Source: Paenibacillus glycanilyticus NBRC 16618
Lineage (GTDB): Bacteria > Bacillota > Bacilli > Paenibacillales > Paenibacillaceae
Direction of reading: 5' to 3'
Length of the DNA: 64,000 bases
Assembly (NCBI RefSeq): GCF_004000805.1
Contig: NZ_BILY01000021.1
Span: forward strand, 1 to 64,000
Shown: piece by piece, positions 7,820-16,041 of the stretch
Numbering within the stretch: the stretch's first letter is position 1
Layout: the number at the start of each line of letters is the position of its first letter
Made by a program: the position numbers and the translations under genes
The notes under the pieces: model-generated
Told to the model about the DNA's origin: nothing
Seen by the model: the letters and a program-made list of their open reading frames with translations, nothing else
Databases searched by the model: none

Positions 7820-9544
7820 ATGGCTATGGCGGAAACGGAAAGGCCTAATATTCTGCTCCTTCTCGTGGACGAAATGCGTTACCCTCCCCTTTACGAGGAT
7901 AAGGATACCAGGGAATGGCGCGAACAAAATCTCGTCACGCAGCAATGGCTTCGAGATAACGGACTTGAGTTCCACAGGCATTACATCGGGAGCGCGGCAT
8001 GCGCGCCTAGCCGCACAACGCTGTTCACCGGCCATTACCCTTCCCTGCATGGCGTCACTCAAACGAACGGAATTGCCAAGCAGGCAGCCGATTCGGATAT
8101 GTTCTGGCTGGACCGGAATACGGTGCCAACGATGGGCGATTATTTCCGGGAAGCCGGCTACCGGACGTATTATAAAGGCAAATGGCATTTGTCGTATGAG
8201 GATATTATCGTCCCGGGTACCCAGCAAGGGCTTCCAAGCTACAATCCGGCTACAGGGTACCCGGACCATAATCAGGACTTGTACGAGGATGCGGACAGAC
8301 TGGAGGCGTTTGGGTTCTCCAGCTGGATTGGACCCGAGCCGCATGGCCGGAATCCCCGGGATTCCGGGTCGTCGGCGGGGAGCGGAGCCAGCGGGAGGGA
8401 TGCTTTTTACGCGGCGGAGACGGTCCGGCTGATTGAGGCTCTGGAACAAAACAAGCTTGGCGGAAACGATGAATCGCCTTGGCTTATCGTGACCTCTCTC
8501 GTTAATCCGCATGATATTACGCTGTACGGCGACCTGACGGCCAGAATCCCCGCATTCCGGTTCGATGTCGGCCCGGTGCCGGATATTGATCCGCCTCCAA
8601 CCCGTTACGAGAACCTACATACGAAGCCGCGCTGTCAGGCGAGTTATCGCGATTTATATCCGGCTGCCCTGCAGCCCATTACGAACGAGCCCTTCTACCG
8701 CAAGCTCTATTATCAGCTTCAGAAAAATGCCGACGAGCAGCTTCGCAAAGTGGTCGAAGCACTCGCCAAAACGTCCTTTTTCGAAGATACCGTTATCATC
8801 CTCACCTCCGATCACGGAGACTTGCTTGGCTCGCACGGAGGGCTTCATCAGAAGATGTACTGCGCCTATGAAGAGGTTCTCCGGGTCCCCCTTCTGGTCT
8901 ACAATAAAAAGCGGTTTCCCGAGCCGCGGTCAGTCCACTCCCTGACCAGCCATCTGGATCTTCTGCCTACCCTGCTGGGGCTCGCAGGCATTAACAGCGA
9001 TGAAATAAGGGGCCGGTTGGACAGCCGGTTTAGCGAAGCACGGCCGCTTGTCGGCCGAAATTTGGCCGGAGCGGTGTTCATGCAGCCGGAACCCGAGACT
9101 CCCGTTTATTTCATGACCGACGACGATATTATGCGGGGCCAGCATCAGATCAGCCCTTTGGGCATGCCTTATCCCTCCGTGTCCCAGCCCAATCATATCG
9201 AGACCGTTATCGCGCCGCTCTACCGGAACGGGCGCAAAGAATATTGGAAGCTCTCGCGCTATTATGATAACCCCCAATTCTGGAGCGAGCCCGGAATCAG
9301 GGATGTTACCTATGTGCCCGTTAAGAGCGGGCAGGACGATACGGAAATAGCCTGGGCCGCGCGGGTTCGAACAGTGCCGGTACCGGAAGAATACGAGCTG
9401 TATTCGCTGTCGGGCGACCCTCTTGAGACGCGCAATCTCGCCCATCCCGCTTACTCGGCATCCTTTTCGGAAGAATTTGCTCTGATGTTGAAACTATTAA
9501 CGGAGCAGCGCAGCCGGAAACGGCTGACTCCAGGCAGGAATTAA
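7820..9544 (+). CDS. sulfatase (Cys-type), alkaline phosphatase superfamily
   Basis: A 574-residue sulfatase without a signal peptide. The N-terminus has the metal-site strand RPNILLLLVDEMRYP, and the catalytic motif C61-A-P-S-R65 matches the C-x-P-S-R signature in which the cysteine is converted to formylglycine. A second metal-site element ILTSDHGDLLGSHGG lies near residue 340. The start is placed at the ATG at 7820, following GGAGAGG; the open frame extends further upstream but overlaps the previous gene. The substrate could be a sulfate ester or, in this broad family, a choline-type ester. Confidence 0.88.
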   Translation: MAMAETERPNILLLLVDEMRYPPLYEDKDTREWREQNLVTQQWLRDNGLEFHRHYIGSAACAPSRTTLFTGHYPSLHGVTQTNGIAKQAADSDMFWLDRNTVPTMGDYFREAGYRTYYKGKWHLSYEDIIVPGTQQGLPSYNPATGYPDHNQDLYEDADRLEAFGFSSWIGPEPHGRNPRDSGSSAGSGASGRDAFYAAETVRLIEALEQNKLGGNDESPWLIVTSLVNPHDITLYGDLTARIPAFRFDVGPVPDIDPPPTRYENLHTKPRCQASYRDLYPAALQPITNEPFYRKLYYQLQKNADEQLRKVVEALAKTSFFEDTVIILTSDHGDLLGSHGGLHQKMYCAYEEVLRVPLLVYNKKRFPEPRSVHSLTSHLDLLPTLLGLAGINSDEIRGRLDSRFSEARPLVGRNLAGAVFMQPEPETPVYFMTDDDIMRGQHQISPLGMPYPSVSQPNHIETVIAPLYRNGRKEYWKLSRYYDNPQFWSEPGIRDVTYVPVKSGQDDTEIAWAARVRTVPVPEEYELYSLSGDPLETRNLAHPAYSASFSEEFALMLKLLTEQRSRKRLTPGRN

Positions 9545-9615
9545 CCTAAAGGGGCGTCAATTCAGCCAAAGATGTTTTGCGTGGATGGAGAGTTGGTTGC
9601 GTATAAGTAGAGATC

Positions 9616-9803
9616 TACGTTGGATTTGGTACAGTGTCAGGGGGCATTTCTAGTGGCGTAGACGCTCTACACTGGATTCTCTCCAGTAGAATCAGCTCAG
9701 ATTGAATCATTCGGCTCATTTATGGCCTTTATGATGGAGTGATTCCAACGTGGCTCCCAATGGTTCTTTATTTTGCTAAATTCACTGGAGGAAATCCATC
9801 GTG
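9616..9803. repeat. four-motif intergenic repeat, family 1, copy A
   Basis: Four copies of a 19-bp motif with consensus TACGTTGGATTTCATCCAG: forward at 9616-9634 and 9668-9686, inverted at about 9733-9751 and 9785-9803. Within each pair the starts are 52 bp apart and the whole element is symmetric about 9709. Many motif copies are themselves small stem-loops (TGGA...TCCA). Parts of the spacers (GGGRCATTT, TCAGCTCA) match copy B at 34923, so the element is a dispersed repeat and not only a chance motif. Function unknown. Confidence 0.85.
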
Positions 9804-9814
9804 TACGGTAAAAA

Positions 9815-9862
9815 TAAGGGGGTGTCCCATCGTCATTTTATGACTTAAGGGACACCCCCTTG
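9815..9862. terminator. bidirectional terminator
   Basis: Arms AAGGGGGTGTCCC and GGGACACCCCCTT enclose a 20-nt loop. It lies between the sulfatase and the MBL-fold gene, which converge. Confidence 0.85.
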
Positions 9863-9869
9863 CTTATGG

Positions 9870-10973
9870 TTACGAGCGCCACCATTCGTCGGAAGGATAG
9901 GTTCCCGTTCCGATCGGGACGGGCTCTCCTATCCGCGGCGTAGCTAGCTTGGCGCGAAGCTCCCTCGCCTTCTTGAGGGCACGTTCCGCCGGATCCCGCC
10001 AATCATGCATGGCAAGCCGGAAGGCCCCCCAATGAATAGGGATCATGACATCGCCTTTTACGTCCAGGTGGGCCTGCACGGATTCCTCCGGCATCATATG
10101 AATGGCTGCCCAACGGCTGTCGTATTGACCGCATTCCATAAACGTAAGGTCGAATGGGCCGTATTGCTCCCCAATCTGCCGGAAATGCGGGCCGTAGCCG
10201 CTGTCCCCGCTGAAGAAAATCCGCGCTTCCCGGCCATGCAGAACCCAGGAGCACCATAAGGTTCCGTTACGGCCCGTTAATCCCCGCCCCGAGAAGTGGC
10301 GGGCCGGCGTGCATGCCATATGAATCCCTTCCCAGACGGTTTCTTCCCACCAATGAAACTCCTCGATCCGATCCGGAGCAACGCCCCAGCGCTCGAGATG
10401 GGCGGCAACGCCTAGCGGAACAAAAAAGCGGCCCACTTTGTCCTTCAGACGTTTGATGGAGCCATAGTCCAAATGATCGTAATGATCATGCGACAGCAAT
10501 ACGGCATCGATGGCAGGCAGCTCCTCGATCTCAATCGGCAGGCTGCCGCTGAACCGTTTGCCGCCGATCCACGGAACGGGCGACGGAGCCCGCCCCAGCA
10601 TCGGATCGAGCAGCAGCTTTTTGCCGTCCAGCTCCAGCAGCAGAGCCGAGTGGCCGAACCAGGTCACCTTGGCTTGTCCGGCAAGCTTATCCTTAAACGA
10701 CTGCGGATGCAAAGGCATGACGGCTACTTCCTTCTCCGGCGAAGCCAGCTTGTTGCCCCGGGCAAATTCCATGAGAAGCCCAAGGTTCTCGCGCAGCGAC
10801 ATGGACATCGCGGACGGCAATACGTTTTCGAACTTGCCGTTTGAATAGTGGGGGGATTTCTTCATGCGCGCAAGCGTCTGCTCGCCGGGTTTGCCGCCGA
10901 ATACCGGATAGATGCTAAGGAATAGAACAAGAAGCAGAACAACGACTATAGCAATGAAGATAAATACGGCCAT
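9870..10973 (-). CDS. MBL-fold metal-dependent hydrolase (NAPE-PLD-like)
   Basis: A 367-residue protein with an N-terminal membrane anchor (about residues 1-23) followed by a metallo-beta-lactamase fold. The metal motif HxHxDH appears as SHDHYDHLDY near residue 160, with further ligands in CTPARHFSGRG and FSGDSGYG, and PIHWGAF near the C-terminus. This arrangement is typical of the UlaG/NAPE-phospholipase-D-like group, which act on phospholipids or other phosphodiesters. The ATG at 10973 follows AGAGGTGA; a GTG at 10985 would overlap that box. It sits 39 bp downstream of the MarR gene on the same strand. Confidence 0.85.
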   Translation of the reverse strand: MAVFIFIAIVVVLLLVLFLSIYPVFGGKPGEQTLARMKKSPHYSNGKFENVLPSAMSMSLRENLGLLMEFARGNKLASPEKEVAVMPLHPQSFKDKLAGQAKVTWFGHSALLLELDGKKLLLDPMLGRAPSPVPWIGGKRFSGSLPIEIEELPAIDAVLLSHDHYDHLDYGSIKRLKDKVGRFFVPLGVAAHLERWGVAPDRIEEFHWWEETVWEGIHMACTPARHFSGRGLTGRNGTLWCSWVLHGREARIFFSGDSGYGPHFRQIGEQYGPFDLTFMECGQYDSRWAAIHMMPEESVQAHLDVKGDVMIPIHWGAFRLAMHDWRDPAERALKKARELRAKLATPRIGEPVPIGTGTYPSDEWWRS

Positions 10974-11011
10974 GATGACGATCACCTCTTAGCTTTTATC
11001 AATATCGGACT

Positions 11012-11452
11012 TCAGGAATTCGCGCGAAATATCGTCGTGCCAAGCACCTCAAGCGCCTCAGAAATCCGGTCTAGATCGGCCTCCGGCACATGCTCGATTT
11101 GCTGCAGGAACAGCTGTCTCATATGGCCGAAGGCCATTCCCATTTTCTCTTCGCCAAGCGTGGATAGCCGGATGTACTGCTTCCTCCGGTCCTCCCGATC
11201 CTCAATCTTCTCGCAGAGCCCTTTCTCCGTCAGCTTGCGGATCTCACGGCTCGTGTTCGGCATCGAGATGCCTTTGCATTCGCTGATTTCGCTTAATGTA
11301 ATCGGCTGTTTCACCGTCAGAAATTCCATTATTTCGTATTGCAGAGGCGTGATATCATCCATCGGCATTCCCTTCGTCATATCGTAATGCAATTGGTGGG
11401 AAGCTGCAATGTGGGACACCATCTGCCCGAATAGTTTATCCTTGGAATCCAT
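11012..11452 (-). CDS. MarR family transcriptional regulator
   Basis: A 146-residue MarR protein: helix-turn-helix with PITLSEISECKGISMPNTSR and wing with EKIEDREDRRKQYIRLSTLG. ATG start after AAGGAGAT. It is divergent from the flavodoxin-fold oxidoreductase and upstream of the MBL-fold gene, so it is well placed to control both. Quinone- or oxidant-responsive MarR proteins commonly control such reductases; that link is inference. Confidence 0.87.
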   Translation of the reverse strand: MDSKDKLFGQMVSHIAASHQLHYDMTKGMPMDDITPLQYEIMEFLTVKQPITLSEISECKGISMPNTSREIRKLTEKGLCEKIEDREDRRKQYIRLSTLGEEKMGMAFGHMRQLFLQQIEHVPEADLDRISEALEVLGTTIFRANS

Positions 11453-11521
11453 ATTGGACCATCTCCTTATAACCGGGCTGGGCTGAAATCATCCTTTTTG
11501 TTATCAAAAAATAATTATCTA

Positions 11522-11566
11522 TTGACAACAATTTATGTTGCGTGATAACTTCTTATCAAATGATAA
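11522..11566 (+). promoter_or_regulatory. promoter and palindromic operator of the oxidoreductase gene
   Basis: TTGACA at 11522-11527, a 17-bp gap, then ATAACT (-10). Directly downstream lies the palindrome TTATCAAATGATAA (11553-11566), with further TTATCA and TGATAAC half-sites nearby. Repressor binding there would block transcription start. The adjacent divergent MarR is the likely binder. Confidence 0.65.
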
Positions 11567-11581
11567 CAAAGAAGGTGTCCG

Positions 11582-12169
11582 ATGAAAACCCTTATTATTT
11601 ACACGCATCCGAACCATAACAGTCTCAGCTATTCCTTCCTGCAGAAAACGATCCAAGGCCTGCAAGAGAACAATCAAGTCGAAGAGATACAGGTGCTTGA
11701 CCTCTATGCCGAATCGTTCGATCCGCTGCTTGTATTTAACGAGAATAAGCGCAGGCGGGATATGCATGCCGACCCGGAGCTCGACAGGCATCGCCAGCAG
11801 CTGCTCTGGGCCGAGAAAATCGTGCTTGTCTACCCGATCTGGTGGGGCCGGCCGCCGGCGATGCTGCTTGGTTACATTGACCGGATGTTTGCTTCAAACT
11901 TCGCATACCGCGATAATGGAAAGCTCCTTCCCGAAGGCCTCTTGAAGGGCAAATCGGTCGTATGCATCTCCACCATGAAAGGACCTTCCCTTTATCCGCT
12001 GTTCTGGCTCAACAATGCTCATAAGGTGCTTATGCGGAAAGCCCTCTTCAGCTATGTCGGCATCAAGAAAGTGAAGTTCTTCGAATTCGGCGGCATGGAG
12101 AAAAAGCAAGGAAAGCAAGAGCAGAATCTTGAACGGATTTATTGCTATTTCAAGACCGTTGCGCAGTAG
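11582..12169 (+). CDS. NAD(P)H-dependent oxidoreductase, flavodoxin-2 fold
   Basis: A 195-residue flavoprotein of the quinone reductase/KefF/MdaB group. It starts with the first strand of a flavodoxin fold (MKTLIIYTHPNHNSLSYSFL), and has the family motif VYPIWWGRPPAMLLGYIDRM (about residues 84-103), which lines the FMN site. These enzymes carry out two-electron reduction of quinones or similar electrophiles in the cytoplasm. It is divergent from a MarR gene with a palindromic operator between them. Confidence 0.87.
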   Translation: MKTLIIYTHPNHNSLSYSFLQKTIQGLQENNQVEEIQVLDLYAESFDPLLVFNENKRRRDMHADPELDRHRQQLLWAEKIVLVYPIWWGRPPAMLLGYIDRMFASNFAYRDNGKLLPEGLLKGKSVVCISTMKGPSLYPLFWLNNAHKVLMRKALFSYVGIKKVKFFEFGGMEKKQGKQEQNLERIYCYFKTVAQ

Positions 12170-12171
12170 CT

Positions 12172-12996
12172 TTACAGAATCGTCGTTGCGTAGCTGCCCA
12201 GGACATGAACGTCATGACCAAAGGTTTCGATAATTTTAATCGCTTTATCCATACGCTGCTCATTGCCCCCGGCTTCCGTCTCGATCAGGAACCTGTACTC
12301 GCCAAGCTTGCGGCCGGTTGGCCGCGATTCAATCCAAGAGAGGTTGATCGCAAGCGCGGAGAACACGTTCAGAATCGAAGACAATACGCCTGGATACTCT
12401 TCGCTCGGAGTGATCAGCATCATCGTTTTCTTTTGCCCCGTATCCTCGTTAGGCTTCTTGCTGACCACGATAAAACGGGTATGATTCGCGGAATGGTCCT
12501 GCACGCCGCTCTCCAGAATCTGCAGGCCGTACTTCTCGGCAACCGATGCCGATCCGATCGCGGCCGTTCCGGCATCGCCGGATTCCTTGACTGAGAAAGC
12601 TGCGTGAGCCGTGCTGTCCGCATACTCCAGCTTCAGGGCATGCTCCTTGATGAACCGACGGCATTGATTAATGGCGGGCATGATGGATCTTACCGTATGG
12701 ATATCGCTCATCGCGCTGCCGGGATTTCCGATCAAATGGAGCGATACCTTAAAGACGACATCGGCCTCAATCCTCAAGTTGTATAACAGCAGACCGTCGA
12801 TGGTCATATGAATATTACCCGCGATGGAGTTCTCGATCGGCACCATGCATTTGTCTACCTCATCCCGGCTGACCGCCTCCAGAACGTCGGGAATCGAGCT
12901 CAGCATAACCCACTCCGTATCCGTTCCTTCGAAAAACTTCAAGGCCGCCTCTTCGGAGAAGGTGCCGTTAGGTCCCAAATAAGCCACTTTGTTCAT
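12172..12996 (-). CDS. pheA: prephenate dehydratase
   Basis: A 274-residue monofunctional prephenate dehydratase: it converts prephenate to phenylpyruvate in phenylalanine synthesis. It opens with KVAYLGPNGTFSEEAAL; the substrate motif NHTRFIVVS lies near residue 173. Residues from about 190 form an ACT domain (TPSEEYPGVLSSILNVF, LSWIESRPTG) that binds phenylalanine for feedback inhibition. The ATG at 12996 is 7 nt from AAAGGAG. It converges with the preceding gene with only a 2-bp gap and no visible terminator. Confidence 0.93.
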   Translation of the reverse strand: MNKVAYLGPNGTFSEEAALKFFEGTDTEWVMLSSIPDVLEAVSRDEVDKCMVPIENSIAGNIHMTIDGLLLYNLRIEADVVFKVSLHLIGNPGSAMSDIHTVRSIMPAINQCRRFIKEHALKLEYADSTAHAAFSVKESGDAGTAAIGSASVAEKYGLQILESGVQDHSANHTRFIVVSKKPNEDTGQKKTMMLITPSEEYPGVLSSILNVFSALAINLSWIESRPTGRKLGEYRFLIETEAGGNEQRMDKAIKIIETFGHDVHVLGSYATTIL

Positions 12997-13042
12997 GTTC
13001 AAGCTCCTTTAATCGATCTCATATCTATCTTCATATTAATAG

Positions 13043-13081
13043 AAAAACAGGCAGCATGCGAATTTACGCATCTGCCTGTTC
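13043..13081 (-). terminator. terminator of the exopolysaccharide operon
   Basis: On the minus strand, AACAGGCAG/CTGCCTGTT with inner ATGCG/CGCAT pairing is followed by TTTTT. It lies just after the last gene of the minus-strand operon. Confidence 0.85.
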
Positions 13082-13093
13082 GGATTCATGCCA

Positions 13094-13945
13094 TTATACG
13101 TCGTACTCCAATTCCTTGCGCGCCCGGGTAATCCACTCCAGAGGAGTTGGCGTTTCTTCCCGGTTGTATTCGTAAGCCCCCATCTTCAGGTTGAGCTCGA
13201 AGCGGTTGCTGGTTGACCTCTCCGATTCGTTAATCTCCGCCAGCCTGCTGCGGAGCCGGTTCATGACAATATCGGCTCCGTCCCTGTCCGTGAACAGCAG
13301 AAGGCCCCAGGTCGGATTCTCCTGGCTCAGCATGTAGAGCGAATCGTTCGCCCGAATGCTGGTCTGGCTGATCGCCGTAATGTTATAGACGGCTGCGTTG
13401 AGCTGCTCCTCGCCAATCATCCGTCTCAGCTCGTTCCAGTACTTCACGTTCAGAACGAGCAGCGTCAGCGGAATCTTATACCGGTCGGACAACGCCATAA
13501 ATACCGTCGCGTCCTTCTGGAAGGACAGCATGTTTTTCAGATTGGTGCTCTCATCCATCGTGGCGAGCGAAGCATTCTTCTTCTGCAGCGCTTCGTTCTC
13601 CTCCTGCAGCTGCTTGCTTGCCAGCGTGAACATCCAGGTAATCGCAGTGAATACCGGCGTCATGATCAGCCAGAAATAACTTTGGCTGGTCACCACGCCT
13701 CCTTGCACGATGGTCTGGTAGATCGTGAACGTACCGTAGCCGAACACAAACGCGATATTCAGGATGAGCCCGGTCGTGATCGTCGTGAAATAAGTGACAA
13801 TCGCAATCAGAAACGCGACGTTCAAGAAAATAATGTTGTGCAGATAAAGATTAGGATCACGCGCCGTAAACACGATGCAGACAAAGCACGCGATGAACAG
13901 CAGCAGAAAGCCGCCGTCCGACAACAAGCTTGTGTTACGCCTCAT
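13094..13945 (-). CDS. membrane protein with degenerate GGDEF domain (YdaK-like c-di-GMP receptor)
   Basis: A 283-residue protein: about four membrane helices (residues 10-110), a short coiled coil (LQEENEALQKKNASL), then a GGDEF-like domain. The catalytic GGDEF is replaced by SQENP (about residues 207-211), so cyclase activity is not expected. Five residues upstream lies R-A-N-D, in register with the RxxD inhibitory site that binds c-di-GMP. This matches B. subtilis YdaK, a c-di-GMP receptor that controls exopolysaccharide production by the ydaJKLMN operon. It is the last gene of the operon here, 5 bp after the BcsB-like gene. Confidence 0.82.
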   Translation of the reverse strand: MRRNTSLLSDGGFLLLFIACFVCIVFTARDPNLYLHNIIFLNVAFLIAIVTYFTTITTGLILNIAFVFGYGTFTIYQTIVQGGVVTSQSYFWLIMTPVFTAITWMFTLASKQLQEENEALQKKNASLATMDESTNLKNMLSFQKDATVFMALSDRYKIPLTLLVLNVKYWNELRRMIGEEQLNAAVYNITAISQTSIRANDSLYMLSQENPTWGLLLFTDRDGADIVMNRLRSRLAEINESERSTSNRFELNLKMGAYEYNREETPTPLEWITRARKELEYDV

Positions 13946-13950
13946 GCTTC

Positions 13951-16023
13951 CTACCCCCTTCTCTTCTTCCGGTGCTTGCGGACGAGAAGCACAAGCGACA
14001 CGAGCACCAATGCAAGCACAAGCATAAACGCGATCATAAAGCTTACCACGTCGCCGCGTTCCAGCACCTGCGTAACAACGGCCGGCGCTTCAGACACCGC
14101 TTCCTTCTTGAAGCGGAAGGCATGCACCTCGCCGTCCTTGTCTACCATCGCCCCGTCTCCGAAAATCTTGTACAGGCTGCCGGCGTTTCCGACCAGCTTC
14201 GACGCCAGGTAGACGTATTCCGAGCTGCTGCCGGTAATAGCCAGGAAGCCATGCCCTTTGCCGTATGGCGAGTCGATCAGCTGCAGCGTTCCGATCCGCT
14301 TGCCGTAGCCCTCTTCGATGCTTATCTTCTCATTGGACAAGAAGCCTTCGCCTTGCTTGTCGTATTGGAAATACAGCTTATCGTTGTTCTCCCGGATGTA
14401 CCGGTTATCCGCATAGGAACCAATCGCGATAATCTGCCGGTCCTTCAGCTCGCTTTCCTTGACATCGTCCTTATAAAAACGGATTTCGCCCGTATTGGAG
14501 GCAGCGAACTGCCCCATCAGGTTAAACAGGTTGGAGAGGGCCGCATACGTGTAGTTGTCTTGGGTTTGCGGCAGGACAACGGCTACCCGGTTAAAGCTGC
14601 CGTCACGGAGGAACGGATAAGGATAGTTGTTGAACAGCATGTCCGTACGATCCTTCGTGTTCAATTGAAGCACGGAGTCCTTGGAGACAAATGCCCATGG
14701 CATCTGATCCTGGTTGCCGGTACATACCGCATTCTTGATCTCCAGGTCAAATGCCGTCGTGATCGTGAAGTTGCCCGAGATCCCAAGGTTCTTCGGAATG
14801 GTCAGCTCGAGATTATCGCCGCCCGCAAGCTCGGCGGACAGCTTCTTGCTTCCGATCGGAACGTTGTTCACCAGAACCGTCACCATCGAACGGTCAAAGT
14901 CCAGATTTGTCGCATAACGGAAATCCAGGCTCAGCTTGCTCGCTTCCGCAATAGAGCGGTTGCTTGGCAGCGTAATGTAGTAGCTTTTCTCCCGGTGCGA
15001 CGGGCCGGTCAGCTTATCGCCGGAATCCGTCAGCGGGAAATACCGGCTGATGCTTTGCGCCGGCGTATTCACTTCCGTCGATTCGTCCACCAGCTTCGAC
15101 GAACCCTGCAATTGCTCCATCAGGGCCGGATTGCCGATAAACCGTCCTGCTTTCTTCAGCAGGTCCGCATTATCGGACGTTACAACAAGCAAGGAGGATG
15201 TATCGCTCTGGATCAATTGAATCAGCGCTTTATCCTGCAGCGCGGATTCGCTCAGCTTCGAGCGAATGTCTGCCGGAAGATGCTGAGACAAGGCTACCAG
15301 AATACGAAGCGTTTTCCCCTGCAGGTTGCTTGTCTGATACGGCAGGAGCGGAATGGGATGCGAGGCGTCCTGGCTTACGCCCGTTAATCCGGACAACGCA
15401 TAGACGGCAGTCTCCATCTCGTTCAGATCGCCTTCCTCCGGCACGAAGACGCCGGCTTGTCCATCCTGAATGGTATCCAGGCCCAGGAAATGGCGGTTGA
15501 AATCGCTGATGCTCGCACCGACCGGCTTGGCCGAATATTTCACGTCGACGCCCGAGCTGTCGAAGATTTGCAGCCAGCTGCCCTGGTCCTGCGAAGGCAT
15601 GCACATCTGATCGGAATTGTTTCTCGTCTGAATAACGCCTTCGATAGTCAGTTCGTTAACGCCGCTCTTCAAATACTCAAGCGGGAGTCCGATTGACCGG
15701 GTAACCTTTTGATTCGTCTCGGTGCCGGGCTTTAACGTGTAGAACGGCTTGCCGTTCAGCTTAAGCGTAACTACCGATAAATCGTTAAGGGTAAGCTGGG
15801 AGACTTTATAATCCAGCCTGAAAGTGGCACTCTCCACGTTCCAGTAATCCGGCACCTGAAAGAACTGCTGCGCATAGGCATTGGTGCCAAGAAGCGAGGT
15901 TTCCGACATAGGCGTTTCGTAAGTCTTCTGTACCCCCGGCGCTGCGGATAGCGTCCCCGTACCCGGGATCAGCAGCGCTACAATCAGCGCGATGACCCAT
16001 GCCGTAAATCCGGCTTTTCTCAT
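13951..16023 (-). CDS. BcsB-like exopolysaccharide synthase accessory protein (YdaN-like)
   Basis: A 690-residue secreted and membrane-anchored protein: signal peptide (about residues 1-27), a long extracellular beta-rich part with paired carbohydrate-binding and flavodoxin-like domains typical of cellulose synthase subunit BcsB, and one C-terminal membrane helix (about 660-682) followed by a basic tail. BcsB proteins partner a membrane glycosyltransferase and guide the polymer out of the cell. The gene lies 18 bp after the glycosyltransferase gene. B. subtilis YdaN is the probable counterpart. Confidence 0.82.
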   Translation of the reverse strand: MRKAGFTAWVIALIVALLIPGTGTLSAAPGVQKTYETPMSETSLLGTNAYAQQFFQVPDYWNVESATFRLDYKVSQLTLNDLSVVTLKLNGKPFYTLKPGTETNQKVTRSIGLPLEYLKSGVNELTIEGVIQTRNNSDQMCMPSQDQGSWLQIFDSSGVDVKYSAKPVGASISDFNRHFLGLDTIQDGQAGVFVPEEGDLNEMETAVYALSGLTGVSQDASHPIPLLPYQTSNLQGKTLRILVALSQHLPADIRSKLSESALQDKALIQLIQSDTSSLLVVTSDNADLLKKAGRFIGNPALMEQLQGSSKLVDESTEVNTPAQSISRYFPLTDSGDKLTGPSHREKSYYITLPSNRSIAEASKLSLDFRYATNLDFDRSMVTVLVNNVPIGSKKLSAELAGGDNLELTIPKNLGISGNFTITTAFDLEIKNAVCTGNQDQMPWAFVSKDSVLQLNTKDRTDMLFNNYPYPFLRDGSFNRVAVVLPQTQDNYTYAALSNLFNLMGQFAASNTGEIRFYKDDVKESELKDRQIIAIGSYADNRYIRENNDKLYFQYDKQGEGFLSNEKISIEEGYGKRIGTLQLIDSPYGKGHGFLAITGSSSEYVYLASKLVGNAGSLYKIFGDGAMVDKDGEVHAFRFKKEAVSEAPAVVTQVLERGDVVSFMIAFMLVLALVLVSLVLLVRKHRKKRRG

Positions 16024-16041
16024 AAATTCACTTCCTTTCGG

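Larger units (their letters stand above)
9545..9869. other. gene-free gap holding repeat copy A and a terminator
   Basis: 325 bp between two convergent genes. It contains the four-motif repeat (9616-9803) and the hairpin at 9815-9862. No ribosome site followed by a plausible frame was seen. Confidence 0.8.

Noticed and set aside
7727-8512. A 261-codon minus-strand frame inside the sulfatase region
   Set aside because: Overlaps the sulfatase catalytic region; no ribosome site and no known domain.
12170-12171. Missing terminator between the oxidoreductase and prephenate dehydratase genes
   Set aside because: The genes converge with a 2-bp gap and I could find no hairpin inside either end, but overlapping 3' ends are common and this is not evidence of anything unusual.
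13930-15387. A 485-codon plus-strand frame opposite the BcsB-like gene
   Set aside because: Antisense to a conserved gene in an operon; rich in Arg, Gln and Val, with no domain and no start signal.
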